From positions 1,612,001 to 1,676,000 of the forward strand of contig OZ219783.1 in assembly GCA_964291305.2 (NCBI GenBank): a stretch of DNA of 64,000 nucleotides, written 5' to 3'. Source of the DNA: VXNF01 sp964291305 (GTDB lineage Bacteria > Actinomycetota > Acidimicrobiia > Acidimicrobiales > CATQHL01). Positions 42,538 to 49,577 of this stretch are shown piece after piece. A program made the translations under genes and the position numbers. The stretch's first letter is position 1. The number at the start of each line of letters is the position of its first letter. The notes under the pieces are model-generated. The model was not told the DNA's origin, did no database searches, and saw only the letters and a program-made list of their open reading frames with translations.

Positions 42538-42645
42538 CCTTTTCGGCATCGCTTGTGGCCGGGTCAGCTGCAGCAAGTTGACCTGGAAGCGGCCCCTTGG
42601 GGTGGCAGTCCTTTTCGGCATCGCTTGTGGCCGGGTCAGCTGCAG
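42538..42645. repeat. Exact 36-bp direct repeat pair with 36-bp spacer at the 3' end of nrdJ
   Basis: Copies at 42538-42573 and 42610-42645 are identical over 36 bp (begins CCTTTTCGGCATCGCTTGTG, ends CAGCTGCAG). The spacer is also 36 bp and contains the palindrome CCCCTTGGGG. The second copy overlaps the last codons and stop of nrdJ (42636). The first copy starts 10 bp after the gpgS-like stop at 42528. The arrangement looks like a one-spacer CRISPR unit, but no cas genes are nearby and only two repeats exist. Confidence 0.85.
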
Positions 42646-45401
42646 CCGCTTGTAGCTCCGCAGGTAGCACAGGCGTAGCAGGAGCCGGCCCGCACCATCT
42701 GGGTGCCACACGACATGCACATCGGTGAGGCGGAGTCTGCCAGCCCAACCGGGGGGTTTCGCTCGGGCGCCGGCGGCTCAGCGACCTGGCGACGCAGCAC
42801 CGACGGCGGATCGGGCGCCACGTCGATTCCCTGCGCCGCGCCGGTGGCCGCTTCAGCCACACCTGGCAAAGTGGGATCGACGCGCTCAGAGGTTGAAAAG
42901 ATGCTCATCTCAGCCCGCTCCTCCGGCGATAGATAGGTCAGCGCCAGACGCCGGAACAGGTAATCCATAAGGCTGGTGGCAATGCGGATTTCGGGGTCGT
43001 CAGTTACCCCGGCCGGCTCGAATCGCATCCCGCAGTAGGCATCCACGTAGGAACGGAGGGGAACGCCATACTGCAGGCCGTGCGAGACAGCCACAGCGAA
43101 GGCGTCCATTATCCCCGCCAAGGTGGAACCCTGTTTGGAAACCCGCACGAAGATCTCACCAGGCCGTCCGTCGCCATACTCACCTACGGTCACGAAACCT
43201 TTGCAGTCCGCCACCCTGAACTCCATGGTGCGCGAGGTGCGTTGGCGGGGCAAGCGGCGACGCACCGGCTCGGGCGCCGGCGGTGGGGTTGAGGTCGACA
43301 CCGAGCCGGCTGACTCGCCGCTGCCGGTGGCCGACAGCGGCTGTTGCCACTTGGATTTGTCTCGGTAGATGGCGATGGCTTTCACGCCGCTACGCCAAGC
43401 CGACACAAACAGCTGGCGCACATCGTCGACAGTTGCGTCGGCGCGCAGGTTCACAGTTTTGGAAATCCCGCCGCTCAGGAAGGGCTGCACCGCCGCCATC
43501 ATCTGCACGTGGCCTTCGGGACTCACTGTGTTGTCGCCAATAGAGCAGGCAAACACCGGGTAGTGCTCACGGGCCAACCCCGGCGCCCCTAAAACCGAAC
43601 CGGTGCTCTCTACGTGCGCCACGATCCCGTCGATCTCACTTGCCCCATAGCCCAACCGCTGGAGAGCCGGTTCTAGTGAGCGGTTCACGAGCACCAGCGA
43701 ACCTCCTCCAACGAGCGACTTGGCCTTCCGCAGCGCCAAATCGGGTTCGATGCCCGTGGTGTCGCAATCCATCATGAAGCTGATGGTGCCCGTAGGCGCC
43801 AGAACTGTGGCCTGGGCATTGCGAACACCATTCACCGCCGCTAGCTCACAGACCTCGTCCCAGACTTCGGCCCCAGCCTCCGCCAGCTCGTCGGGCACCT
43901 GATTACGATCTATGCCCTCGACGGCGCCGCGGTGCATGTTCAGCACCTTCAGCACGTCAGCTTGATTGGCCGCGCACTCCTCAAAGGGTCCCATGCGCGC
44001 CGCGATGAGAGCCGAGGTGCGGTAAGCCTCGCCGCACATCAACGCGGTGATCGCTGCTGCTATCGCCCGCCCTGCAGGCGAGTCGTACGCCAGGCCCATG
44101 GTCATCAGCAGGGCGCCCAGGTTGGCGTAGCCCAGGCCGAGTTGCCTATACGCCAGAGCATTGCGGCCGATAGCCGGCGTGGGGTAGTGCGAGCGGCCCA
44201 CGAGGATCTCCTGGGCGCAGAACACCAGGCGCACAGCCGCCCTGAAGCCCGTCACATCAAAGCACCCATCGTCTCCCAAAAATGCCAGCAGGTTCAAGCT
44301 GGCCAGGTTGCAGGCCGAGTTGTCCAGGTGCAGGTACTCCGAGCAGGGGTTGGAGGCGTTGATGCGCCCAGCCGCCGGCGTCGTGTGCCAGCGGTTAATG
44401 GTTGTGTCAAACTGCAGGCCCGGATCGGCGCACTGCCACGCCGCCTCGGCGATCTGGCCAAGCAAATCGTCGGCATCCACCGTCTCAAACACCTCGCCGG
44501 TGGTGCGCGCCGTTAGCTGCCACTTGCGACCCGCCAGGGCGGCCTCCATGAACTCGTCACTGACCCGCACGGAGTTGTTGGCGTTCTGAAACAGCAGCGA
44601 CGTGCTATCGACGCCGTCGAAACTCAGGTCGAAGCCGGCCTCCTGCAAGACTTTTGCTTTGCGCTCCTCCCGTGCCTTACACCAGACAAACTCCAAGATG
44701 TCTGGGTGGTCGGCATCCAGAATCACCATCTTGGCCGCCCGCCGGGTGGTGCCGCCGGAACGGATAGCCCCAGCAGAGGCGTCGGCCCCCCGCATGAAGC
44801 TCACCGGTCCGCTGGGGCGACCACCGCCGGAGAGATGCTCGGATTCCGCACGGAGGTGACTGAGGTTCACTCCGGCACCTGACCCGCGCTTGAAGATCAG
44901 CCCCTCCTCGGTGTACCAGTTGAGGATCGACTCCATGGTGTCCTCCACCGCCAAGATGAAGCAGGCCGAGGACTGCGGTAGGGCGCCCGGAACGCCGATG
45001 TTGAACCACACCGGCGAGTTGAAGGCAGCCTTCTGGGTAACCAGCAGGTGGGTGAGTTCGTCACCGAAGGCCGAGGCTTCGGCGGCGTCGGCGAAGTACC
45101 CATCCTCTACCCCCCAGCGGCCAATGGTGCCGGCTACCCGGTCAATCACTTGGCGCAGCGACCACTCACGCTCCTCGCCACCGAGCCGGCCGCGGAAATA
45201 CTTCTGGGAGACGATGTTGACGGCGTTCTGCAACCAAGAGGTCGGAAACTCCACCCCGTTCTGCTCGAAGATGACCTCGCCACCGACGCCCGTAATGAGG
45301 GCACGCCGGCTACTCCACTCCAGTGCATCGTAGGGATGTACCCCCTCGACGGTAAAGCAGCGCTGGATGCCAATGCAGGTCTGCTCGGACAGGATGCTCA
45401 C
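42636..45401 (-). CDS. nrdJ: Vitamin B12-dependent (class II) ribonucleotide reductase
   Basis: NrdJ reduces ribonucleotides to deoxyribonucleotides using adenosylcobalamin, so it works with or without oxygen. The 921 aa protein has radical-domain cysteines in SSACFIL and NPCSEYLHLDNSACNLASL, a glycyl-free class II core, and a C-terminal zinc-ribbon with CMSC and CATC at the tail (residues 895-920). The GTG start at 45401 has AGGTGAG upstream. It diverges from a ribD-like gene. The stop codon and last codons lie within a 36-bp repeat. Confidence 0.95.
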   Translation of the reverse strand: MSILSEQTCIGIQRCFTVEGVHPYDALEWSSRRALITGVGGEVIFEQNGVEFPTSWLQNAVNIVSQKYFRGRLGGEEREWSLRQVIDRVAGTIGRWGVEDGYFADAAEASAFGDELTHLLVTQKAAFNSPVWFNIGVPGALPQSSACFILAVEDTMESILNWYTEEGLIFKRGSGAGVNLSHLRAESEHLSGGGRPSGPVSFMRGADASAGAIRSGGTTRRAAKMVILDADHPDILEFVWCKAREERKAKVLQEAGFDLSFDGVDSTSLLFQNANNSVRVSDEFMEAALAGRKWQLTARTTGEVFETVDADDLLGQIAEAAWQCADPGLQFDTTINRWHTTPAAGRINASNPCSEYLHLDNSACNLASLNLLAFLGDDGCFDVTGFRAAVRLVFCAQEILVGRSHYPTPAIGRNALAYRQLGLGYANLGALLMTMGLAYDSPAGRAIAAAITALMCGEAYRTSALIAARMGPFEECAANQADVLKVLNMHRGAVEGIDRNQVPDELAEAGAEVWDEVCELAAVNGVRNAQATVLAPTGTISFMMDCDTTGIEPDLALRKAKSLVGGGSLVLVNRSLEPALQRLGYGASEIDGIVAHVESTGSVLGAPGLAREHYPVFACSIGDNTVSPEGHVQMMAAVQPFLSGGISKTVNLRADATVDDVRQLFVSAWRSGVKAIAIYRDKSKWQQPLSATGSGESAGSVSTSTPPPAPEPVRRRLPRQRTSRTMEFRVADCKGFVTVGEYGDGRPGEIFVRVSKQGSTLAGIMDAFAVAVSHGLQYGVPLRSYVDAYCGMRFEPAGVTDDPEIRIATSLMDYLFRRLALTYLSPEERAEMSIFSTSERVDPTLPGVAEAATGAAQGIDVAPDPPSVLRRQVAEPPAPERNPPVGLADSASPMCMSCGTQMVRAGSCYACATCGATSGCS

Positions 45402-45466
45402 TTACTCACCTCGCATTCAGTCGGGCCACCGGGGAGTGCCCATGAGGCCTTCTCAGGGTCACTGTA

Positions 45467-45496
45467 GGGCGGGAGCGCAAGCGCTGGCGCCCGCCC
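45467..45496. promoter_or_regulatory. Long GC-rich inverted repeat between nrdJ and the ribD-like gene
   Basis: GGGCGGG at 45467-45473 and CCCGCCC at 45490-45496 are perfect complements around a 16-bp loop that itself contains AGCGC-AA-GCGCT. The 159-bp divergent region holds the promoters of both nrdJ and the ribD-like gene. The repeat may be a divergent regulatory site or an RNA hairpin in the nrdJ or ribD-like leader. No cobalamin riboswitch could be recognised. Confidence 0.45.
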
Positions 45497-45560
45497 GTCG
45501 GTAACCGTTCTGCGGGTACCTTCTGAAAGGCAAGCGCATCCCAACGAAGCAGGAGACCAG

Positions 45561-46325
45561 ATGGTCGCAATGCAACAGGTATGGCCCCAGCTCAGCCCTT
45601 CGGTAGATCATCTGGAAGTTTACGAGCAGGCGCCGCGGCCCCGCTCGACCGAGCAGCCGTGGGTGATGCTCTGCATGGTCACCAGCGTGGATGGCTCGGT
45701 GGCAGTACAGGGGCGCTCCGCTCCGCTGGGAGGGCCGACGGATTGGGCAGTGCTCAGCGCCCTGCGTGGCTGCGCGGATGTCATCTTGGTGGGAGCCGGC
45801 ACTGCCCGCAGCGAGGACTACGGCCCTCCTTCGCTGTCGGCTGAGGTGCGCCAACGCCGCCTGGAGCGAGGCCAGGAGGCGGAACCGCTGCTCGTCGTGG
45901 TGAGCGCCCGTGGCGATTTGAGTCCCCAGTCCCGACTTTTCGTCGACCCCGGGCGCGTGCGGCTCTACCTCGGTGACTCCCTCCCGAGCGATCGCCTGGA
46001 GTCGCTGGCGGCTGTGGCTGAGGTGCGTAGTGCCGGCAGCGAAATGGCCGACCCGTGGGCCATAAGTGCCGATTTGGCAGCTGAGGGGCGAACGCTGATT
46101 TTGTTGGAGGGTGGGCCCAGATTGAACGCCTGCTTCGCCCGCGCCGACCTGATCGACGAGTTGTGCATCACCCGCTCGCCACTGCTGGCGCCCGGCGGGC
46201 CGGGCATGATCGCCAGCGACAAGCCGCAGGTGACACGTGTTCTTAAGTTGGACCGCCTCCTGGTGGCCGACGGCATGATCTTCGCCCGCTACCTGCGCCA
46301 GCGCAACCATCACGAACCCACCTGA
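45561..46325 (+). CDS. RibD C-terminal domain (dihydrofolate-reductase-like) oxidoreductase
   Basis: The 254 aa protein is a stand-alone RibD C-terminal domain. VTSVDGSVAVQGRSAPLGGPTD resembles the substrate part, VILVGAGTARSEDYGPP is the NADPH part, and LLEGGPRLNACFARADLIDEL completes the fold. Similar actinomycete proteins are annotated as pyrimidine reductase family. The role could be 5-amino-6-ribosylamino-uracil phosphate reduction in riboflavin synthesis or another NADPH reduction; no rib operon is present. It ends 16 bp into the antisense small membrane gene. The start has AGGAGA upstream. Confidence 0.82.
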   Translation: MVAMQQVWPQLSPSVDHLEVYEQAPRPRSTEQPWVMLCMVTSVDGSVAVQGRSAPLGGPTDWAVLSALRGCADVILVGAGTARSEDYGPPSLSAEVRQRRLERGQEAEPLLVVVSARGDLSPQSRLFVDPGRVRLYLGDSLPSDRLESLAAVAEVRSAGSEMADPWAISADLAAEGRTLILLEGGPRLNACFARADLIDELCITRSPLLAPGGPGMIASDKPQVTRVLKLDRLLVADGMIFARYLRQRNHHEPT

Positions 46326-46570
46326 GGCTCAGTGACCACGGGCACCGGTGCCGTGCCTAGCGCTGGGGCCACTAGACGAGCACCAACAAGCCCGCCGATC
46401 TGGAACACTCCCCAGAGTACCCCCCACATGAGGCAGGCCAGTGCGGCCAGCACGATGGCACGCCGCCATAGGTAGACCCAGGTTGGCCGGCAGGTTGGGG
46501 CGCTGAGCGAACCCGCAGGTACCGGTGTGGCCAAGTGGGACGAGTGGGCGATTACGGGTACAGGTGACAT
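46310..46570 (-). CDS. Small membrane protein divergent from lexA (LysM-less YneA-like?)
   Basis: The minus-strand frame gives an 86 aa protein from ATG 46570 (MSPVPVIAHSSHL...). It has one strong hydrophobic segment (IVLAALACLMWGVLWGVF) after WRR and an exported tail ending VPVVTEPQVGS. A Shine-Dalgarno-like AGGA is 8 bp upstream. In many Actinobacteria and Firmicutes a LysM or YneA-like SOS division inhibitor is divergent from lexA; this frame has that position and topology but stops where a LysM would begin. An SOS-box-like promoter faces it at 46769-46797. It could also be a degraded gene. Confidence 0.5.
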   Translation of the reverse strand: MSPVPVIAHSSHLATPVPAGSLSAPTCRPTWVYLWRRAIVLAALACLMWGVLWGVFQIGGLVGARLVAPALGTAPVPVVTEPQVGS

Positions 46571-46629
46571 ACCTGAGATCCTCGCCGAGGGGTGTGACAC
46601 AGCAAGCAAGACTCTGCCACCGACATGGG

Positions 46630-46700
46630 TTGCGAAAGTCCTTGACAGTCAGGTATAAAGGTGGCAACATCTGTACCAGTTACGTGCGAACATGTGGTAG
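46630..46700 (+). promoter_or_regulatory. Candidate lexA promoter region with SOS-like site
   Basis: Two overlapping promoter readings face lexA: TTGCGA-18-TATAAA (46630-46635, 46654-46659) and TTGACA-17-CAACAT (46642-46647, 46665-46670). CGAACATGTGGTAG at 46687-46700 resembles the actinobacterial LexA site CGAAC-N4-GTTCG at 8 of 10 specified bases or fewer. This would place an operator just after the start. The assignment is tentative. Confidence 0.35.
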
Positions 46701-46758
46701 ACATAGCAGAAGACACACTCGACATTCCGACCTCGACATTCTGCGACTACTCGGTTAT

Positions 46759-46797
46759 GGATTACAACATTGTAATTCGAACTCACGTATGAATCAA
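46759..46797 (-). promoter_or_regulatory. Palindromic promoter and SOS-box element upstream of the small membrane gene and lexA
   Basis: Minus strand: TTGATT (46797-46792), 17 bp, TACAAT (46774-46769), a good sigma-70-like promoter. Its spacer holds CGAACTCACGTATG (46778-46791 on plus), which matches the CGAAC-N4-GTTCG SOS consensus at 8 of 10 bases. The adjacent ATTACAACATTGTAAT (46761-46776) is a near-perfect palindrome with -10-like halves on both strands. The same element, with few differences, lies upstream of recA (56686-56724). Confidence 0.55.
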
Positions 46798-46839
46798 CCC
46801 CAAACGAACTCAAGTATCCAAATCCCCAAGGAGGACAGC

Positions 46840-47523
46840 ATGAACAGTGCGATAGAGAACCCTAGAACCACCGACACCGGTCCGCCGCCCCGGGCGGTGG
46901 CCAAGCTCTCAGAACGCCGCCAGGCCATCATCCATTACGTGGCCGAGTTCACTCGCGAACGCGGCTATCCGCCCTCGGTGCGCGAGATCTGCAAAGCCGT
47001 CGGCCTCATCTCGCCGGCTTCAGTCCAACGCCATCTGGTAATCCTCGAAAAGCAGGGATTCCTGCGGCGCGACCCCACCAAGCCCCGAGCCCTAGAGGTG
47101 AACTACGACCCGGTCTCGGGACACGCCGTCGAACGTCACCCTGTCAGCTACGTGCCTCTAGTAGGTGATGTGGCAGCAGGCGCGGGCGTGCTGGCACAGG
47201 AAAACATCGAGGAGGCCCTGCCGCTGCCGGCGGGGTTCGTGGGCTACCAGGACGCGTTCGTGGTCCGGGTGCGCGGCGACTCCATGGTTGGCGATGGAAT
47301 TCTGGCAGGCGACCTGCTGGTGGTGCGCATGCAACACTTAGCCGGCGAGGGCGAGATAGTCGTAGCCGGCCTGCCGGGCGAGGAGGCCGCGGTGAAGCGC
47401 TTCCGCCGAGACGGCGACGAAGTGCTGCTGGTCTCCTCCAACCCCGACTATCCAACCCAGCGCTACCCGGCCAAGGACCTACGGATCTATGGTCGGGTCG
47501 TCAGCGTGCTGCGCCGGATATAG
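46840..47523 (+). CDS. lexA: SOS response repressor LexA
   Basis: LexA represses DNA damage genes and cleaves itself when RecA filaments form. From ATG 46840 the product is 227 aa. It has an N-terminal winged helix-turn-helix (residues 22-90, including YPPSVREICKAVGLISPASV), a cleavage site Ala113-Gly114 in VAAGAG, and the Ser148 (GDSMVGDG) and Lys186 (AAVKRF) dyad. AGGAGG at 46829-46834 supports this start; the frame is open to 46525. A 270-bp leader holds SOS-like sites. The gene converges with dapE and overlaps it by 23 bp. Confidence 0.95.
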   Translation: MNSAIENPRTTDTGPPPRAVAKLSERRQAIIHYVAEFTRERGYPPSVREICKAVGLISPASVQRHLVILEKQGFLRRDPTKPRALEVNYDPVSGHAVERHPVSYVPLVGDVAAGAGVLAQENIEEALPLPAGFVGYQDAFVVRVRGDSMVGDGILAGDLLVVRMQHLAGEGEIVVAGLPGEEAAVKRFRRDGDEVLLVSSNPDYPTQRYPAKDLRIYGRVVSVLRRI

Positions 47524-48592
47524 CCGTCGCTAGCGTCCCGTAGACCGATTCAAGGGAGTCGCGGGTTACGTACTCCCCCGCCGTGTGCGCCAGTTCGGCG
47601 TCACCGGGCCCAAAGTTCAGTGCCGGCACGCCGCGCTCGGCGAAGAACGCTACGTCGGTCCATCCCAACTTGGCGCGGACCGCCCCAGGGCCACCGCCTG
47701 CTGCCACGATCGCTCTTAGCAGCGGGTGGTCGAGGTGAGGCAGCGCCGCCGGAGCCGTCTCTAGCACTTCCAAGCTGTCGCCTTCGGTGAGGTGGGCGGC
47801 GAACAGGTCCCGCACGTATTGTTCAGCCTGCCGCGGCGTGCGGTCGGGGGCGAAGCGATGGTTCAACACGAGGCAAGCCTCGTCAGGGACCACGTTGCGT
47901 GCCACCCCGCCGGAGACCGACGTGGCCTGCAGCGCCTCAGCAAAGGTACAGCCATCGATCACCGGACGTCGCGCTTGGTAACTCTTTAGTACCTCTAGCA
48001 GTTCGCCGAGGCGATGAACTGCGTTGCGGCCCATCCAAGGTCGCGCCGTGTGCGCCCGCTCGCCACGCAGCGTGATCTGCACGTGCATCGTGCCCTGACA
48101 GCCCGCCTCGGGCACCGCCCCGGTGGGCTCGCCGAGCACCACGGCGTCTGCCTCCAGCAGATCAGGACGCGCCGCTTCCAACTCCAGCAACCCGCTGTGC
48201 TCCCGGGCGATCTCCTCCGCGGTGTACCACACGTAGCTCACGTCTATTTCTGGAGCCGGGTGGGCTGCAGCCAGGGCCATCATCACCGCCAGGCCGCCCT
48301 TCATGTCAGCCGCACCCAAGCCGGTAACTCTGTCATTTCCGAGTATTGGCTGGCTGTTGCCGTTGGGTGGCACCGTGTCTAGGTGTCCTGCTACGAGAAG
48401 TCGTGCTGAACGGCTGCCCGTGGTGCGAGCCACCACGTTGTCGCCGATGCGAGTGACCTCCAACGCGTCGAACCTGACGCACCAAGCTTCCACACGGTCC
48501 GCTAGTTGCCGCTCGGCGCGGCTCACAGACGGGATGCCAATCAGTTCTGCGGTCAGCGCTAGCAGGTCCACCGGCGGCGCGGCAGCGGTCAA
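47501..48592 (-). CDS. dapE: Succinyl-diaminopimelate desuccinylase
   Basis: DapE removes succinate from N-succinyl-LL-DAP in lysine/DAP synthesis. The 363 aa M20 metallopeptidase has VAGHLDTVPPNG (first metal His/Asp), YTAEEIAREHSGL (catalytic Glu pair), VLGEPTGAVPEAGCQG, and a dimerisation domain with RAHTARPWMGRNA. It is downstream of dapD on the same strand. Other M20 amidases share the fold, but dapD and dapC adjacent support the call. Its 3' end overlaps lexA antisense. Confidence 0.9.
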   Translation of the reverse strand: MTAAAPPVDLLALTAELIGIPSVSRAERQLADRVEAWCVRFDALEVTRIGDNVVARTTGSRSARLLVAGHLDTVPPNGNSQPILGNDRVTGLGAADMKGGLAVMMALAAAHPAPEIDVSYVWYTAEEIAREHSGLLELEAARPDLLEADAVVLGEPTGAVPEAGCQGTMHVQITLRGERAHTARPWMGRNAVHRLGELLEVLKSYQARRPVIDGCTFAEALQATSVSGGVARNVVPDEACLVLNHRFAPDRTPRQAEQYVRDLFAAHLTEGDSLEVLETAPAALPHLDHPLLRAIVAAGGGPGAVRAKLGWTDVAFFAERGVPALNFGPGDAELAHTAGEYVTRDSLESVYGTLATAISGAAR

Positions 48593-48611
48593 GAAGCTGA
48601 CCTCGGTCCGC

Positions 48612-49445
48612 TCAGGTTGCTGCGCCGTGGTCGCGCAGAACCGCGTTCAGGGCCGACTTGTCGTGGCGCTCGCCGGGGGTCAGGTGCTTCACCACCAACA
48701 CACAGGGCAGGCCGAACTCACCGCCGGTGAATGTGCGCGACCGAGTGCCGGACACAGCCACACACCACGGTGGTACTACGCCGCGGCCTAACTCCTCACC
48801 GCTGGTGGCGTCAATTACCGGGATAGAACCGGTCAGGATGCAGCCAGCCCCCAGTACGGTGCCCTCGCCGATCCGCGCCCCGTCAGCCACGATGCAGCGG
48901 CTGCCGATGAGGCACTCGTCTCCCACGATCACCGGCACGGCCTGCGGTGGCTCTAACACGCCACCAATCCCCACTCCGCCCGACAGGTGAACGTTGGCGC
49001 CGATCTGGGCGCACGACCCCACCGTGGCCCAGGTGTCCACCATCGTGTTGGCTCCCACCCAGGCGCCGATATTGACATAGCTAGGCATCATCACCACGCC
49101 CGGCGCCTGGTAGCTACCCCAGCGGGCTGAGGCACCCGGCACCACCCGCACGCCCCGTTCCTGATATCGGGTCTTCAGCGGGAGCTTGTCGGCGTACTCA
49201 AACGGTCCTAGCTCGGTGGTCTGCATTTCTGAGAGCTTGAACAGCAGAAGGATGGCCTGCTTTAGCCACTCGTGGACTACGACATCGCCGTTCGCGCCGA
49301 TTTCAGCTACGCGAACCTCGCCGGAGTCCAGCAGATCGATGGTCTCGTGCACTACCTGCCGAGCCTCGGCATGACCGGCCGACAGCGCGGCGCGGGCTGC
49401 CCAAAACTCACCTATTCGGGATTTCAGCTCAGCGCGATAAGTCAT
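48612..49445 (-). CDS. dapD: 2,3,4,5-tetrahydropyridine-2,6-dicarboxylate N-succinyltransferase
   Basis: DapD transfers succinyl from succinyl-CoA to tetrahydrodipicolinate. The 277 aa protein has a helical N-terminus and a left-handed beta-helix made of hexapeptide turns (VNIGAWVGANTMVDTWATVGSCAQIGANVHLSGGVGIGG), ending in a C-terminal helix. It lies between dapC and dapE on the minus strand. Trimeric succinyltransferase structure is known for the family. Confidence 0.94.
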   Translation of the reverse strand: MTYRAELKSRIGEFWAARAALSAGHAEARQVVHETIDLLDSGEVRVAEIGANGDVVVHEWLKQAILLLFKLSEMQTTELGPFEYADKLPLKTRYQERGVRVVPGASARWGSYQAPGVVMMPSYVNIGAWVGANTMVDTWATVGSCAQIGANVHLSGGVGIGGVLEPPQAVPVIVGDECLIGSRCIVADGARIGEGTVLGAGCILTGSIPVIDATSGEELGRGVVPPWCVAVSGTRSRTFTGGEFGLPCVLVVKHLTPGERHDKSALNAVLRDHGAAT

Positions 49446-49473
49446 GAGCGCAGGCTACCGGGGCTCGCTCCGC

Positions 49474-49577
49474 CAGCCGGGACTGTTGTGTTAGAAGGCT
49501 TTGCTCAGGAGATGCTGGGCAGCCTGGTGCAGGACTACCACCTGACAGCTGGGACTGTTGTGTTAGAAGGCTTTGCT
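49474..49577. repeat. Direct repeat pair (32 bp, period 72) between dapD and dapC
   Basis: Copies at 49474-49505 and 49546-49577 match at 31 of 32 positions (core GGGACTGTTGTGTTAGAAGG). The second copy runs into the dapC stop codon (49576-49578). The spacer is 40 bp. The 130-bp gap has no other gene. Same placement style as the pairs at murJ and nrdJ, with unrelated sequence. Confidence 0.75.

Noticed and set aside
42538..42645. One-spacer CRISPR array at nrdJ
   Set aside because: Only two repeats, no cas genes in the window, and one repeat overlaps coding sequence and stop of nrdJ. Similar layouts with unrelated repeats occur at three other gene borders, which argues for local duplication.
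45402..45560. Cobalamin riboswitch upstream of nrdJ
   Set aside because: No B12-box-like conserved sequence could be found in the 159-bp region; only a GC inverted repeat is present.
45459..46313. Minus-strand 284-codon frame opposite the ribD-like gene
   Set aside because: Antisense to a clear RibD-domain gene, with His/Gln/Arg-rich composition typical of shadows.
46525..46839. Upstream extension of lexA
   Set aside because: The extension is not LexA-like and contains the promoter and SOS-like sites; AGGAGG supports the ATG at 46840.
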